Counted from the stretch's first letter, positions 45,083-57,885 are shown. The stretch is DNA of 64,000 bases from Dipteronia dyeriana (GCA_032871835.1 CM065297.1:188501-252500), one strand, 5' to 3'. Numbers and translations are program-made. The notes: generated by a model from the letters alone, not told the origin.

Positions 45083-46530
45083 ATGGTTGATAGTGGATGC
45101 AGAGACAGTTCCAGGGACATCTAGAAATCTCAAGATAATACTCATACAGGCGGGGTCGCTCAGGATCCCACAACAACTACAAAGAATCAACATATCCAGC
45201 AAGTCCCTCTCACCAGCGAGGATATAGCATGTCGTTTTCAAGATGCACTACAATAGGTGCTAACAAATGTGAAGCGAGAAGGAATAGATTTATTGGTTGC
45301 AGGAGAGGCGTATGTGCCAAACCCTCCACTTCTAAGGCTCTGATCGGTTGTAGTTGGGCTGGAACTAGATGCATCAGTATCTGTTAGGAACTCAGATATC
45401 AATCAAGCTGGGGGTATAACATGTAACCAGGATAAAGCTCATGAAATTCCCGTAGAAGAACGGCCACACCAAAAGCAGAGCCACTGTCAGTCGGGCCATG
45501 ATAGGCACTGTAAATATGACCGGCGTAGAGATCAGTCATCATCGTCAGAGGATAGCGATTGGCACCATCGCTAACGTCGTCTTGGAACCATACGTCTGCA
45601 AGAATTAGCTTATGAGACTAGGGGACAGAACGAAGAGGATCTGGAAACAGGTATGACGATCACCTGATAACTTAACCATCATAGAGAACTGAAGGGTGAT
45701 AGAGATGTCATGATTTAGAGCATGACCAGAGAAGTCGAGAACAACAGGCGTCAAATGGACGTGTTGATTAGACGATACGGATATAATGAGTTGTCTGATG
45801 AAGATTTTGACAACCTTTTCACTAGAATCGTCCTAAGAACGCCATTCCCGAAAAGATTCAGGATGCCACACATAGAACAATTTAAAAGGGATAAAGATCC
45901 AAAAAAACATGTCAGACGATATAAAAGCATCATGGCTCAGTATACAAACAGTGATCTGTTGTTGTGCCTTAATTTTCCACAAACTCTTGAAGATACGGGT
46001 TCAAGATGGTTCGGGAGATAGCCCCCGGCAAGTATTGGGAGTTTCAGTGAGTTGAGCAGAAGCTTCTCGAGACAGTTCCTAGGCAATGTACATAGGAAAA
46101 AGTCGGTGGCTTACCTTTCTCAGCTGAAACAAGGGAAAGATGAGTCGCTGAAGAAGTATCTCGGAAGGTTTGGCTAGACGATCTTAGAAATTGACTGCGC
46201 GAATAATGAAGCAATAATTACTGTATTCATAAACAACTTGCAGAATGGATGATTGTTTTTTGACCTAAGAAGGGCTCGTCTAACTAGATATGCAGATATG
46301 ATGGATATGGCAGACAGATACGCTTTGGCGGAAGATGAAGAGTTGGCAACATGAGGTAGTTACATGCATGGGGGGAGACCCGAACGAAAGGATGCCGAGT
46401 CAAAATCACAAAACCATAAAAGTAAATAAAAAGGAAATAGCAAAGAGAGGAGCAAGGATGAGGGAAGTGGGCGTAATATTGACCAAACCAAGGAAAAGTT
46501 CCAAGGAAAATACACGAACTACACCCCACT
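45083..46530 (+). pseudogene. gag: G5 gag
   Basis: First ATG after the primer site is at 45083 (MVDSGCRDSSRD), with a stop soon after; the frame continues with ITSEDIA-like and Gln/His-rich stretches. The clear capsid part is 45722-46330: FPKRFRMPHIEQFKRDKDPK, MAQYTNSDLLLCLNFPQTL, RWFGR, stop, ASIGSFSELSRSFSRQFLGN, LSQLKQGKDESLKKYLGRF and AIITVFINNLQ. This is the Retrotrans_gag order seen in Tat elements. Then AEDEELAT, stop, and a basic tail to 46530. No knuckle motif is evident. Confidence 0.85.
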
Positions 46531-46939
46531 AAAAAAAACAGGAAGAAATTCTAGCAGTACTAACAGAAAAGAATCTGGTGAAGGAGCCACATCACCAATC
46601 TTAATTTTCTCGATGAGACAATACGAAATATTACAGATTCTAAAAGGAAACCGGTCACGAGACCTCCATATGTTACCAGCTTAGAGACTATATAAAGACC
46701 CTCATTCAGGAAGGACGTCTATAAGAAATTAGGAAAGAGACCAAGGCAGGAGATCATAATTCTGGTCGGAACAAAAGAGCCAGTTCCGAGGTGAATGAAG
46801 TGATAAAAACTATTTTTGGAGGACCATCAACTGGGAGAAGAAACCGAGAGTGGACTCAGAAAATCAAAGAGGCGGTGGAAGCAAGGTAAAATTTTGATGT
46901 AAACTCCATCGAGCCCGATCCTAAGAGAATGAAAAAAGG

Positions 46940-47470
46940 ATGGGACTAGATAATATTCTCGAAAACCGATTCACATGGGGTCGACGTCCGACCAAATGAC
47001 GCTCTCGACATAAGTGCCCTAATTTGCCATAGAGAAGTCAAGAGAATTTTAGTAGACAATGGCAGCTCAGCAGACATTCTTAATGTGGCTATTTATGATC
47101 AGCTCAGGTTGGATCGAAAGGACTTGCAACCTTTCCATACCCCACTCTGAGGATTTGGGGGAGTCGAGGTCAGGTCTCTCGTGACAGTGAAGCTGCCCGT
47201 AAAGATCGGAGTAGCTCCTTGTCAGAAAATAGTGTTACTCGACTTTGTGGTCATAGACCTTGGAAACTGGCCTTATAATGCACTATTAGGTCGACCATTC
47301 CTGAATAAAACCAAGGCGGTGATAGGTACCTACACTCTAATGATCAAGTTCCAAACTGAATAGGGGGTAGAAATAATCAAGGGGTTCCAGGAGATGGCTA
47401 GAAAAGCTAATCTCTCGGTTTACAAAGACAGAGACAATAGTAAACAAGTATGCACCATAACACAGCCAGA
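46940..47470 (+). pseudogene. pol: G5 protease
   Basis: NDALDISALICHREVKRILV, then VDNGSSADIL (active-site Asp at about 47055; the DNGSS form is common in this group), a stop near 47148, VEVRSLVTVKLPVKIG, FVVIDLGNWPYNALLGRPFL and IGTYTLMIKFQTE. A stop at 47361. The preceding IFSKTDSHGVDVRPND matches the pre-protease linker of Tat elements. Confidence 0.85.
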
Positions 47471-47539
47471 TTAGATCAAGAAAGAATCACTGTTGTTTGA
47501 GTTCTAACTGAGGGAAGAACCGAAGGTATCTAAAAGTGA

Positions 47540-48900
47540 ACCAATTGAGGAGGTGGTCTTAAAGGAAGATGAACCATATAAGAAGATCAAAATTGGGGAC
47601 AACTTTGAAGAAAAGGTTAAGCAGCACCTTATTAATTTGCTTAGAGAATACAAATATGTGTTCGCTTAGGGTCATGAAGACATGGTAGGGATAGATGCTC
47701 AAGTAATATCACATCATTTGGCGGTGGATCCAAATGTGAAACCAGTAATACAAAAGAGAAGGTCCTTCAACCTCGAAAGAAGTTGGGCAATTAAGCAGGA
47801 AGTAGAGAAGTTACTCGCTATAGGATCGATTAAAGAAATCAGCTACCTTTAGTGGGTAGTAAACGTTGTTTTTGTCCAGAAGAAAAATGGTCAGTGGAGA
47901 ATGTACATGGACTTTATAGAACTAAACAAGGTCTGCCCAAAGGACAATTTTCCACTTCCGAGAATAGACCACCTGGTCGATGCTACATCAGGCCATGAAT
48001 TACACAGTTTCATGGACACTTACTCTGGAAATGACCAAATCCGGATGTTAAGGCTGTTGAAGAAAGAACAACATTCACGACCGATCAAGGTTTGTAATGT
48101 TATACAGTAATGCCTTTTGGGTTAAAAGTGCTAGGGCAACATACCAAAGAATGGTCATTAGGATCTTTACTCCTCAAATAGGAAGAAACATGGAAGTTTA
48201 CATAGACGATACGTTAACCAAAAGTGTCTCGGCACACAAACATACTTCAGACCTGCGGAAAACATTTGATGTCTTAAGAAGATATCAGATGAAGTTAAAT
48301 CCGAACAAGTGCCTACTCGGGTTCCTTCAGGAAGGTTCCTTGGTTTCCAAGTTCACTAGGGGGAATCGAAGTGAACCCTGAAAAGATCCAAGCCTTTCAA
48401 AAATGACTTCACCAAGAACGCTAAAAGAAGTACAACGCCTAACAGAGTGCTTAGCTTCCTTGGACAGATTTATCTCAAAGGCCATAGATCGATGTGCTTC
48501 TTTTTTTAAAGTGATCAAAAAGGGGAAAAGACTCAAATGGAATAAAGAGTGTGAGCAGGCATTATTGAGAATCAAATAATACTTAGGGCAGGATCCCATA
48601 CTTTCAAAACCTAAAATGGGAGAAATACTCCACTTGTACTTATTCCTTATAGAATTAGCAGCAAGCTCGATTCTAGTCATGACAGAAGACGGAATACAGA
48701 GGCTAGTGTACTACAACAGCAAGGCTCTTCTTCCAGCTGAACCACGTATCCACAGGTAAAAAAATGGTACAATTATTGGTTTTGGTAGCAGGGAAGCTGA
48801 GACCATACTTTCGGGCTCATATGATCCAGGTTCTCACCATTACCCGCTTAAGCAAATTCTACAGAGGCCAGAAATTTCGGGGAGATTAACTAAATGAGTG
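47540..48900 (+). pseudogene. pol: G5 reverse transcriptase and first RNase H
   Basis: LINLLREYKYVFA, stop, then HHLAVDPNVKPVIQKRR, EVEKLLAIGSIKEISY, WVVNVVFVQKKNGQWRMYMD, LNKVCPKDNFPLPRIDHLVD and MDTYSGNDQIRM (first catalytic Asp region at 48013, usual form DAYSGYNQI). A frameshift near 48100 leads to ATYQRMVIRIFTPQIGRNME and YIDD at 48199-48210, then LNPNKCLLGF. From 48380 the frames break up; traces of ECLASLDRFISKAID, LQ-poor RNase H and a YYNSKALL motif remain to about 48900. Confidence 0.85.
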
Positions 48901-48989
48901 ATCGAGCTGAGTGAATTCGATATTCAGTACATCCCAAGGACATCACTAAAAGTCCAAGCAGTAGCAGATTTTGTAGTAGAATTCACAGA

Positions 48990-49420
48990 ACCAAATATGG
49001 AAGCAAAAAGAATGTTGGGCAAGAATTTGTTATGGAAATTATATGTTGATGGTTCCTTGAATACTCATGGCAGCGATGCAGGGATCGTGCTATGCACTTC
49101 AGAAGGAGATGATGTTGAATTTTCCATGATATTCGATTTCAAAGTGATAAATAACCAAACAGAATATGAGTGGTATTATTGGCAAGACTTAGAGTTTGCA
49201 TAGCTCTCAGAGTAGATGAGGTTGACATATTCAGTGACTCACAGATAGTTGTCAACCAAGTTTCAGACGAGTATTATGCCAGAGATAAAGGTACGATGAC
49301 TTATTTGGGCATAACAAAACAACTCCTTCAAAAATTCAAGGAATACATGATTGTCCAGATCCCTAGAGAAGAAAATTAAAATGCAGACACTTTCTCCAAA
49401 CTAGCATCAATAACAATCAC
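48990..49420 (+). pseudogene. pol: G5 second RNase H (Tat type)
   Basis: LLWKLYVDGSLNTHGSDAGI carries the DGS catalytic start, followed by FDFKVINNQTEYEW (usual FKATNNEAEYEA). A frameshift near 49170 leads to VDIFSDSQIVVNQVSDEYYA, KQLLQKFKEYMIVQIPREEN, stop, then ADTFSKLAS. This is the extra RNase H typical of the group and stands directly before integrase, as in G4. Confidence 0.85.
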
Positions 49421-49579
49421 AATAAAGACAAAACGTATTCTGCTCGCACATCTTCTCAGACCAAGTATAGTTAAGCTGAAAAACTTTGAAGTATCAGAAA
49501 TCCGAACACCGTTAGACGGTTGGATGACTCGGATAAAAAGATACCTGGAAGATGGTATACTCCCGAAAGATCCCTTAGA

Positions 49580-50780
49580 AGCCAAAGACATCAGGTATAA
49601 ACACTGATTGGAGGAGAACTGTACAGAAGAGGGTTTCCCCGAACACTCCAAAGATGTGTATCAGAGGAAGATGCATATCGAATACTACAGAAAATCCATG
49701 GCGGAGTATGCGGAAACCATACTAGGGGTAGAAGTTTAGCACACAAGGTACTCAGGCAAGGTTACAATTGGTCCTCTTTGTTCTCGGATGCACAGCGATG
49801 CTCAGAAAGCTACAATGCTTGCCAATAAACGCTAATGATATTCAGCATATATGCCTCACATCCCCATGGCCATTTTCCATGTGATGATTAGACTTAATAG
49901 GTCCACTGTTGGCAGAAACAGGGGTGAAACTAAACACGCAATTGTGGTCGTCGATTATTTCACTAAGTGGGTAGAAGCTTAAGCATTAGTACATATCACG
50001 AAAGAAAATACCATAAACTTTCTGAAGAAAAATATACTCTACAGATTTGGAGTCCTAAATACTATTAGCACTGACAACGGTACCCAGTTCGATAATAAAA
50101 AATTCAGACAATTGTGCAACGAATACCAAATTGCAAATTATTATGCCACACCTGCTCACCCTCAAACAAATGGACAAGTTGAAGCAGTAAACAAAATCAT
50201 CAAGCATACGCTCAAAGCAAAGCTAGATTCCAAAAAGGGTAATTGGGTCAAAAAACTTCCTGAAATGTTATGAGCCTATCGGACGACAGAAAGGACTTCT
50301 ACAGGAGAAACTCCATTTTCCTTGGCATTTGGAATTGAGGCTGTCATCCCGGTATAAACATCGTGCATGCCACCTAGGGTCAGTCAATATGATAAAGATT
50401 TGAATGTTGATATGCTGTTACAAAGCTTAGATGAGTTGGAAGAGAAGAGAGAGAAATCTCTTGTATGAAACGTAGCATAATAGCAAATAGTGGCCCGACA
50501 CTATAATTCTCATGTTTGGATTCAAAAGTTCCAGTTAGGAGACCTGGTGGTATCATTGAATACAAAGAACAAAGATGCAGGCTCGTTGGCTGACAAATGG
50601 GAAGGCCCGTACAAAATTGAAGGAATAGCTGGTCATGAATCATATTGGGTTACCCGACCAGATGAAGGGGTTTTACCCCGACCATGCAACACCCAATATT
50701 TAAAGATTTTTTTATCCCTGGTTTGTTTCCTTTTTACTAGTCAGGATAATTTTGTTAGTCAAAATATTTTTTTTGCTTGA
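49580..50780 (+). pseudogene. pol: G5 integrase
   Basis: IHGGVCGNHTRGRSLAHKVL and GYNW... CSESYNACQ keep the His and Cys zinc positions in part. Core: KHAIVVVDYFTKWVEA, then YRFGVLNTISTDNGTQFDNK (second Asp at about 50072) and ATPAHPQTNGQVEAVNKIIK (Glu at about 50180), an intact D..E spacing, though stops and frameshifts lie around it. PEML, stop, AYRTTERTSTGETPFSLAFG and IEAVIPV follow. The tail 50490-50780 encodes ARHYNSHVWIQKFQLGDLVV and DKWEGPYKIEGIAG. Confidence 0.87.
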
Positions 50781-51269
50781 GATTTATCATATTGTTAGTT
50801 TTGAAGTTAGGAATAAAAGCTTGACAAGGGATTTCAAAAGTCTGAGCACATGATAATAAGAACATGTGAAAGATGAGCGTATGAGAACATAAAGAAAGTA
50901 ATTACATAAATAAAAGGCTCGGGGTCATTAACTTGGCAAAAATCTTGAATCGGTGGAGAATCTCAAAAGAGCATGCCAGCCAAGAAAGGTTAGCCAAGAC
51001 CTTAGCCAAAAGGGAAACCCGATGCACAAGATTCAGGAAAAAGGCTCAGGGTGCCATCGAGAAAATTTCAGTGAGGTGCACATTTGTGTTAAGCAATTTA
51101 AAGTTTAACGATTTGGCAAACCCTTGCGCAGACAAACTAAGAGACGTCCTCAGTGACTTGCGTAAGGACTCGAACGTATGATCGTGGTGAGCCTCGATGT
51201 AACGTTCAGGTAACAACCGAGTATGAAACAATAGTAAAAATCTACTTGCCTGTTTTGAGATGACTCGGT

Positions 51270-51425
51270 TAATGTTAGCTAGTTTAATAAGATACTTGAC
51301 ACTTAAAATTGCGCTAGCCAGTTTAATAAGATACTTGGTGCATGAAATCGTATTTAATAGATACTTGACATTTAAAGAGTCGCTCAGAGAATGTTAGCCA
51401 GTTAAATAAGATATTTAAAGACATC
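51270..51425 (+). repeat. Short tandem array in G5 3' region, about four units
   Basis: Units of about 40 bp with GTTAGC(T/C)AGTTTAATAAGATACTTGACA-like words (given here as consensus pieces GTTAGCCAGTTTAATAAG and ATACTTGACA) at about 51274, 51312, 51350 and 51394. Same location between integrase and antisense ORF as the 99-bp array in G4, but unrelated in sequence. Confidence 0.65.
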
Positions 51426-51899
51426 CAAATTCACAACGAAGCAAATGGAAAAAAATGGAATTTTATTAATTAGAATAAATCTTTACAAATACGCCTTAGG
51501 TGGGGATGAAGATTTGGAAACCTTACTAATACTCGGATTAGGCACCATCTCATACTCATGGAGGAAACTCTTATTCGAAAGCCAGACGATTGTGTCGACC
51601 AAGTCAGTCAGCCATCCATTCGCTGTAATCTATTCCAGGGACCGGTCCAACATCAGGCTTCGACCCATCCACATCAGCCTTCTGACTTGCATAAAAGGTC
51701 AAAAAAGAATGCTTCGACGGGACCTCTAAATGCATAGGATGCGACTCTTTACCTTAGCTACGGCAGTATGCTCTCAGTTCCTTCATCTGAGTTCGAAGAT
51801 ATTCTAAGGACCGGTCCACATGGTTTTTGTTCGATGGCTCCCAGTTGGCTTGAGCCTTGTCAGTCACCTGATTTTGACTTTAAAGAATTCACCATCCGA

Positions 51900-54451
51900 G
51901 ACTAACCCTCGTTGAAACTTCCTATGAAGCAGAGCATCATAAGCCGGTGACCTTTTAAAGTGATCAACACCTTGCATTTCAAGTTTTAGCTTGGCTTCCT
52001 TCAAAAGAGACTCAACCGTCAAGGCCTAGCGCTCAAGGCCTTCAATTTTACGCTCATAGGAAGACTTTGCCTATTCAGCTTCTTATTCAGCTCCAAGCAT
52101 AGACTCATGGGCAACGGAGAGTAAGCATTCCATAGATTTAGCCTTTTCTTCCGCAGCACAGGTCTTCTCCTCGGCCTCCATTTTTTTAGCCAAGCAATGA
52201 TAGGTAAATTTCTGGGTAGAGCTCACCTCTTTTCGATAGGTTGCCTCAATCCGAGCACGATTGTCCTCACTTTCCTTCAATTGAGCTTTAAGACATCTGA
52301 TCTGATCAGCTTGATATTGTTACGTCTGAACAAACTTAAGAAACTCAACAACCACCTACAGGGAAGAATAAGTTAAAAATCTAAGTCAAAGAGCACTAAG
52401 ACGAAGTTCGGAATCAAAGACTTACGTAGCTCGCACTGTTGAAAATGTTTTGAAGACGATCAGTCGGGGAACCATTCCTGAAAGGGCTCCAATGGTCATC
52501 CCCGATAAAAGCCCGACCAGATGATATCGTCCTCAACATATCCAAGGGGTTGGACAAGTAGGATTACCCGAGGATCCTACTCCTGTATCCGTAACTTCTA
52601 GGGGTAAAGAATCCTTGTTCAGATTGTCCGAAGTTTCCACTCATCCCAAAGGCGTATCAGCTTGGACATTCTGGCAAACCCTAGCATCAGTATCATCATA
52701 ACTTGACTCAATAAATGACACCACCTGAGGAACTTTCTGGGGATGAGCGGAAGAATCAGTTGCCTTCCTTTTTTTGACCCAAGTACGATGGAAGCCGTGG
52801 TCAACCGTAGAATCTTCTTAATCTTCAGTAATATCTTGAAAGGATTCAAAAAGATCAGGATGAAGGTTAACCTACTCATAAGGGGTACCCTAACTCCTTC
52901 CTCATCCCCAAAAGTAAACTGATCAGCTGGAACTTCATCGGCCAGGGAGCTAGGTTCACCGGACACCGCACTACTAGGATGCCCTTCCTATCTGCCTTCA
53001 TCCTCAGACACCCTCGGTGCAATATCAGTTCCATAAAGGTAACTCAGACAGCCTGACTTCCCCATGGCCGGCTGAATGACTTCATCAGGAATATACTCAG
53101 GGAGCTCGCTCATCCACTTCATCAGAATCTTCATCTGACTCATCATCAGGTGTAGCAATCCCCTCCTTATTTTGGCGAGAAGCTTCTTGACGACTCACTT
53201 GAGTAAACGATTTCACCTAGCGAGCCTAGACGTCACGTATGATGTTCGAGTCATGCACTGCACGAATATGAGTTAGAAAAGAGAACAAAAATGAGTACAA
53301 CTGCAAACGAGAAGAAATTCTACTTATAACGTCTGCGATAATTCAAGATCTGAGGAAAGAAGTCGAGAGCTATCATTTTCTTCTCTTCAAAAAGATACAA
53401 CCTACTTGTTTTCTTTAGAGTGCGCGCGACCGCTCGAGCAAGGTTAGTCAACTCAGCGTCAGTGTAAGTAGGCCGTGATGTGTTCTAACAATCGGAAGAG
53501 CAAAAGAAATGAGGAACCTTTAACACTTCCCGATCTTTCCCGGCTGAGAGCTCGATCTCAAGTCCCAAGCTCCCTCCTACAAAAAACCAGTTATTCTTCT
53601 AATGCTTGTTTGAGGTAGGAAAACCCCACTCAAAGCCTTTCTTCTTGGCATTCGAAGAAATATCAACCCCTTAAGAATCTAGCTATCTGGTTCGCTGGAT
53701 AGAAGAAAATAAGTTCCTATATGACCAGATTGCCTTAGAGTATAGAAGGGTATAACTTCACGAGGAGAAGACGGTGGCAAGTTCAATTGGCTCCACATAT
53801 GCCACATACACATCAGGATCCTATAGTTGTTCTGGGCAAGCTGGGCTGGAGCGATCCCCGCTTCAGCATGAAACCAATCAATGAAAGGCTGAAAGGGAAG
53901 AGTCACCCCACAACAGAGCATGGACCTATATATCGTTACCATGCCCGAATAAGGGTTCCATACGGCTCTATTACTAGCAGGAGCCATTAAAACTGAGTCA
54001 TCCAGATCAAATCGAGTGTGATATTTTTTGATTTCAGCTTCCCCGACCATATTTGGCTCAGCATCATATACATTCGTGAAGTCAACTGAGAAGGGAATTC
54101 AAGATGCACTATTCCCTCTTCAACATCCTTCTCATCAACAACTTGCCTTCCAACCTGAATACCACTTGAACCGTGCTTGTAAACCGTACGGTTACTCTGA
54201 TGCTTTTCCATCCTAGATCGTTAAGGAACCCTGTGATCAGAAACAAACAACTCAGAGCTAGAAGAAGATTCAGAGTTATAACTGAAACGAACATCAGGAT
54301 AAAGCCCAGAGACATTAACATCTAAAAAACCAGGCTCGTTAGGAGGGATTTCCCCCAATAACCTACGAACACAAGAAACCAATTGAAAATCTTTAAGCTC
54401 AAGCACTTCGAAAGCTATAACAAAAAGGCACCGTCGTAAAGCATGATTCAT
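51900..54451 (-). pseudogene. G5 antisense ORF with putative gypsy-type transposon domain
   Basis: Opposite to pol. The ATG at 54451 starts MNHALRRCLFVIAFEVLEL and runs to a stop at 54221; then other frames down to 53990. The open frame 54050-53679 carries NPYSGMVTIYRSMLCCGVTL, FQPFIDWFHAEAGIAPAQLA and NYRILMCMWHMW, which fits the Transposase_28 pattern (a short hydrophobic block, P, then GLAP.QL..N.WR). Further on are acidic pieces (52966-52619) and an alanine/glutamate-rich probable coiled coil at 52280-52083 (KKMEAEEKTCAAEEKAKSME), then RKFQRGLVSDGEF to about 51900. Same place and order as in G4. Function unknown; stops throughout. Confidence 0.68.
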
Positions 54452-54599
54452 CTAAACTGGCCTTTAAGGAAGATGCGAAGAAATCATAAAAAGCCTCGAT
54501 GAAGAATAAAGATGTGTTTGCGCAAGAAAACCTGGGTTATTTTTTCCTTTTTACAAAAAATGAAACAAACGAAATTGCCCTTTAGTTTAAATAAGCCAC

Positions 54600-55605
54600 T
54601 CGATGATTGAGTTTACTAATATGTAAACATTGGATACACCTTGAAGTTTTTGTGCTTAAGTACATTTAAAATGATCTATGGTTAGTATCCATTTTGCTTC
54701 AGCAATTACATAGAACTTAACGAGCACCTTCATGACAAGGGCTACACACATTGGTTATGAAAGCTACCCAATGTTAGAAAGAGCTACACCATTGTGATGA
54801 GTGAAAGCCGTCATGAAGTGAATTTTGTTTATGTAAAAAAATGGAAAAAAATGGAAAAATATCAAAGAAGTGTTGATATGAAATCAAAAAAAATCAAAGC
54901 CTAAAAAGAAAAGGAGGGAGGCTTAAAAAGAAATTTAGTTGAAAATCAAATGAGCTCGGGTTCAAAAACAGAAATGGGATGACGAGCCACATGCACACAC
55001 ACGCTCATATGTTAAAATCTATTCTCTGAAAAGTTAAAAATTCCGGATGATAATCGGTTTGACTTTTTATGGAAAAAGCTTAAGATGAATAGTTATTGAA
55101 AATTGTTTGCATGTTGATTATCAAACTACTTCTTGATATATATTTGAAGCATATCTCACACACACACACACTTTGTTTATGAGTATGATGATATTTTAGC
55201 AATTGTTGAAGAATTATGAGAGAACTCGAAAAATCTTTGTGTATCTCTCTTAGCATATGAAGCTTATTTTGTTAATATTTCTTCAAATTCCTTGAATGTG
55301 TGATTGTGTGAACATCTTTGTGAACTTTATGCTATCATTGATTTTTGTTATAGCATTTATCAAGGGGAGCATTTTATGCTAGACATTGTTCTCTTTTATG
55401 ATATGTTTACATGCTTCATTATGTTACATATTGGTATATTTTGACTTAATGATACTTGTAAGATATTACTCACTATCTTTGTATTGCATGATGATTCATT
55501 CTTAAGTCATATGTCTTTGTGTTTATATATTTGTGACTAATATGCGTGTTTTGTCTTTCACTCACTTTTGTTGTATGTATATAGCATCTTATATCACAAG
55601 AACAA
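54600..55605 (+). other. Long non-coding stretch before the extra ORF
   Basis: No supported ORF. A/G-rich from 54830 to 54960 (AAAAAATGGAAAAAAATGG), with a short (CA)n at about 55150-55170. In plant retroelements such A-rich spacers often separate pol from a third ORF. Confidence 0.45.
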
Positions 55606-56598
55606 ATGGGAAGAACTAAGGTTACCGAGAGTGGAAATCAATCGAATCTCATTGTGAAAGCTAAGTCTACCTCAAAGGGAACCAATGCTTCAAGGTCAAA
55701 GGATTTAGGGACCTTTGGAACTAAGAACAGATTTCAAGAAAGAGGCATTGACTTAGGTAAATGTAAAGATTCTTATGTTCTTAAATGCATTAAGAATAGG
55801 AATTGGGAATCTTGGGTGAGCATGTTAGGAATAGTGAATGATACTCTTGTTAGAGAGTTTTATCTTGAATATAGAGAGAGTGCCACCTTATTGGATGCTT
55901 TGATGGAGATTAGGGGTGTTGTGTTTAGAGTTAACCCGAAAAACATTAACAAGTTTCTTAGGCTATCTAATGATATAGATTCGAACTTCTTAGATGTAGA
56001 TGTCATTGAGAATCTTAATATCATTGGTAGAACTCTTTATGACAATGCTTTTTTTGAGTGAAAAGGTAGAGCATATATTAGTCAACATGAGTTAACTAAG
56101 GCTAGTGCATTTTGGCATCTATTAATTTGCACTAATATTATTGGATCTTCGAATTCAACCGAGTTGAATAAAGACAAGATCAAAATAGTATATGCATTGG
56201 TGACTAACCAACCTATAAACCTTGGGGATTTACTTATGTTTTATTTTGATAATGCGGCTTTCTCAACTAGAGGAGATAAGAAGCTTGCATTACCGGGGTT
56301 TATAACTTCTTTGTGTTTAGCTCGTGGTGTTAAGAGTAGAGGAGATGATGTGTTGGTACAACCCTTGGAAAAACATAGTGATAAACGTGTGTCATACATG
56401 TCATATAACGATAAGGGTAAGACATGTGATGCTTTTGGACTATTTAGTAGTTCACAAGTTGATTGTCAAGAGACTAGCATAAACATTTTTTCGGATTGGG
56501 CTTTACATTTGAAGAAGAAGGTTGATGAGCTTAGTGCTATAGTTGATAAATAAGATGCTAGAATAAAAGCGTTGGAGGAGTTTATTGCTTCAAGTTAA
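55606..56598 (+). pseudogene. Extra ORF of family A copia element, putative plant transposon protein domain
   Basis: A reading frame of about 330 codons located between pol position and 3' LTR. It starts at ATG 55606 (MGRTKVTESGNQSN), with a basic Ser/Lys-rich N-terminus, then ERGIDLGKCKDSYVLKCIKN, NRNWESWVSMLGIV, LVREFYLEY, IRGVVFRVNPKNINKFLRLS. An in-frame TGA at 56059 interrupts; the same frame goes on with QHELTKASAFWHLLICTNII, KIKIVYALVTNQPINLGDLL, LPGFITSLCLARGV, and ends after a stop near 56551 and KALEEFIASS. The pattern W..L...LVREFY, RG..V.F....IN, then LT..A..W, INLG..., LP..IT.LC fits the plant domain called putative plant transposon protein (Transposase_32). Function unknown. Only one or two stops make it the least decayed ORF in the window. 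Confidence 0.65.
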
Positions 56599-57126
56599 AG
56601 ACCACCTCTCAAGCATTATGTTAGGTCAACTACACACACATCTTTCTTTGATGGATTTAATAGCTATTATTCGAGTCTCATGGTATGTTTCTTACCTTTT
56701 GGCATCATTTCATTTCAAAAAGGGTGAGAAAGATTTGCTAGATACTTAGTTTCCTTTTTATGTTGTTTTTGTGAACTTTTGAACTTTCAATGGCATGTAA
56801 TAATTAGCCTTAAGATTTGGTTAAGAATTCTTGTATTTTAGCATGTATTGAGGGGGAGATACATGTATTTGTGGACTTAATTGTATATTCTTTTCCATAT
56901 TATATGTTACCATTTGTAGTTTTTCTCTTGTATATGCATTGTGCTTTGAGATGATTTGTAGGTTGCTTCAAGAGAAGATCAAGATAAAGTTCAAGAGTTG
57001 GTGAAGATTAGTTATAGGAATCTTACTAATTGTAATGTGAGGGAGTGATTTTGTGACCTATCTTCATTTTTATATTTTTAGTAAATGTATAGGTGTTTTG
57101 ACATGGAATTTACCAAAAGAGGAGAT
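56599..57126 (+). other. Family A 3' non-coding region with polypurine tract
   Basis: Closely parallel to 18945-19494. No ORF. Ends with CCAAAAGAGGAGAT, a changed polypurine tract. Confidence 0.8.
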
Positions 57127-57885
57127 TGTTAGGTTTTAGTTTGTATTGGTATTAATTCCATATCAAAATGATGTTTAGATTCATGATGATTCAAGCTTCA
57201 AAGAAGGATAAACATAAAGTCAAAGCAAGTTCTATGTCTTCAAAGAGAAAGGATGCAATTTGGTTCTACAAAGGTATACTAAGACCTTATCTTTCTCTTA
57301 CAAGACTAAGGCACACACACACAATTCATACATTTGTGTCCCTGCATCATTGTGCATCATTATAGGCATACTTATACAATTCATTCATATTTTTCCCTGT
57401 ATTGTTGTGCACCTTGTATAACACATTCACACACTTGAAGATTAATGCTCACGCACTGGTTTGGAAATAACATGTTTTGGAAAATGCATAATTGGAGACT
57501 ATCTCTATGTAGTTTGGATTCTAGTGTGAATTGTGTTTGTATGTGTATATGTTTGTATAACATGGATATTGAACTTGAATTTAGTCCTATATCATTCTTG
57601 ATTGAGTTTCGATCATTTCGGTTACTTATACTATTGATTTCAAATTCTAAGTAAAAAGATACTAGACTTTCAACTCATGTTGTATACATTGTCTTCGTAT
57701 TCCTATATCGAGTCAAATTATTACATTCTAGGTTGAGTTTATTATATGTCCATTTTTGTATGAGAGTTACGGTTCGTAATCCATAAACGGATTCAAATTC
57801 TGAGTTCTGAGGCCGGAGAACAGTCGAAGAACAAGACGGAGGCGCGAGGGGATTGCACCATGACAGAAGGCCATGAAGTGGTGCT

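Larger units (their letters stand above)
44210..54480 (+). mobile_element. G5: second Ty3/gypsy element of Tat type, 3' LTR missing
   Basis: Order: 5' LTR, primer site, gag, protease, RT, second RNase H, integrase, a short tandem array, antisense ORF. Same plan as G4 but clearly different sequence, LTR and primer region, so a different family. The right end is cut near 54480-54600, where family A copia sequence begins. Coding parts have many stops. Confidence 0.88.

Noticed and set aside
54600..57126. Env-like glycoprotein for the extra ORF of family A
   Set aside because: No signal peptide, membrane segment or glycoprotein pattern is visible; the pattern fits the plant transposon protein domain better.
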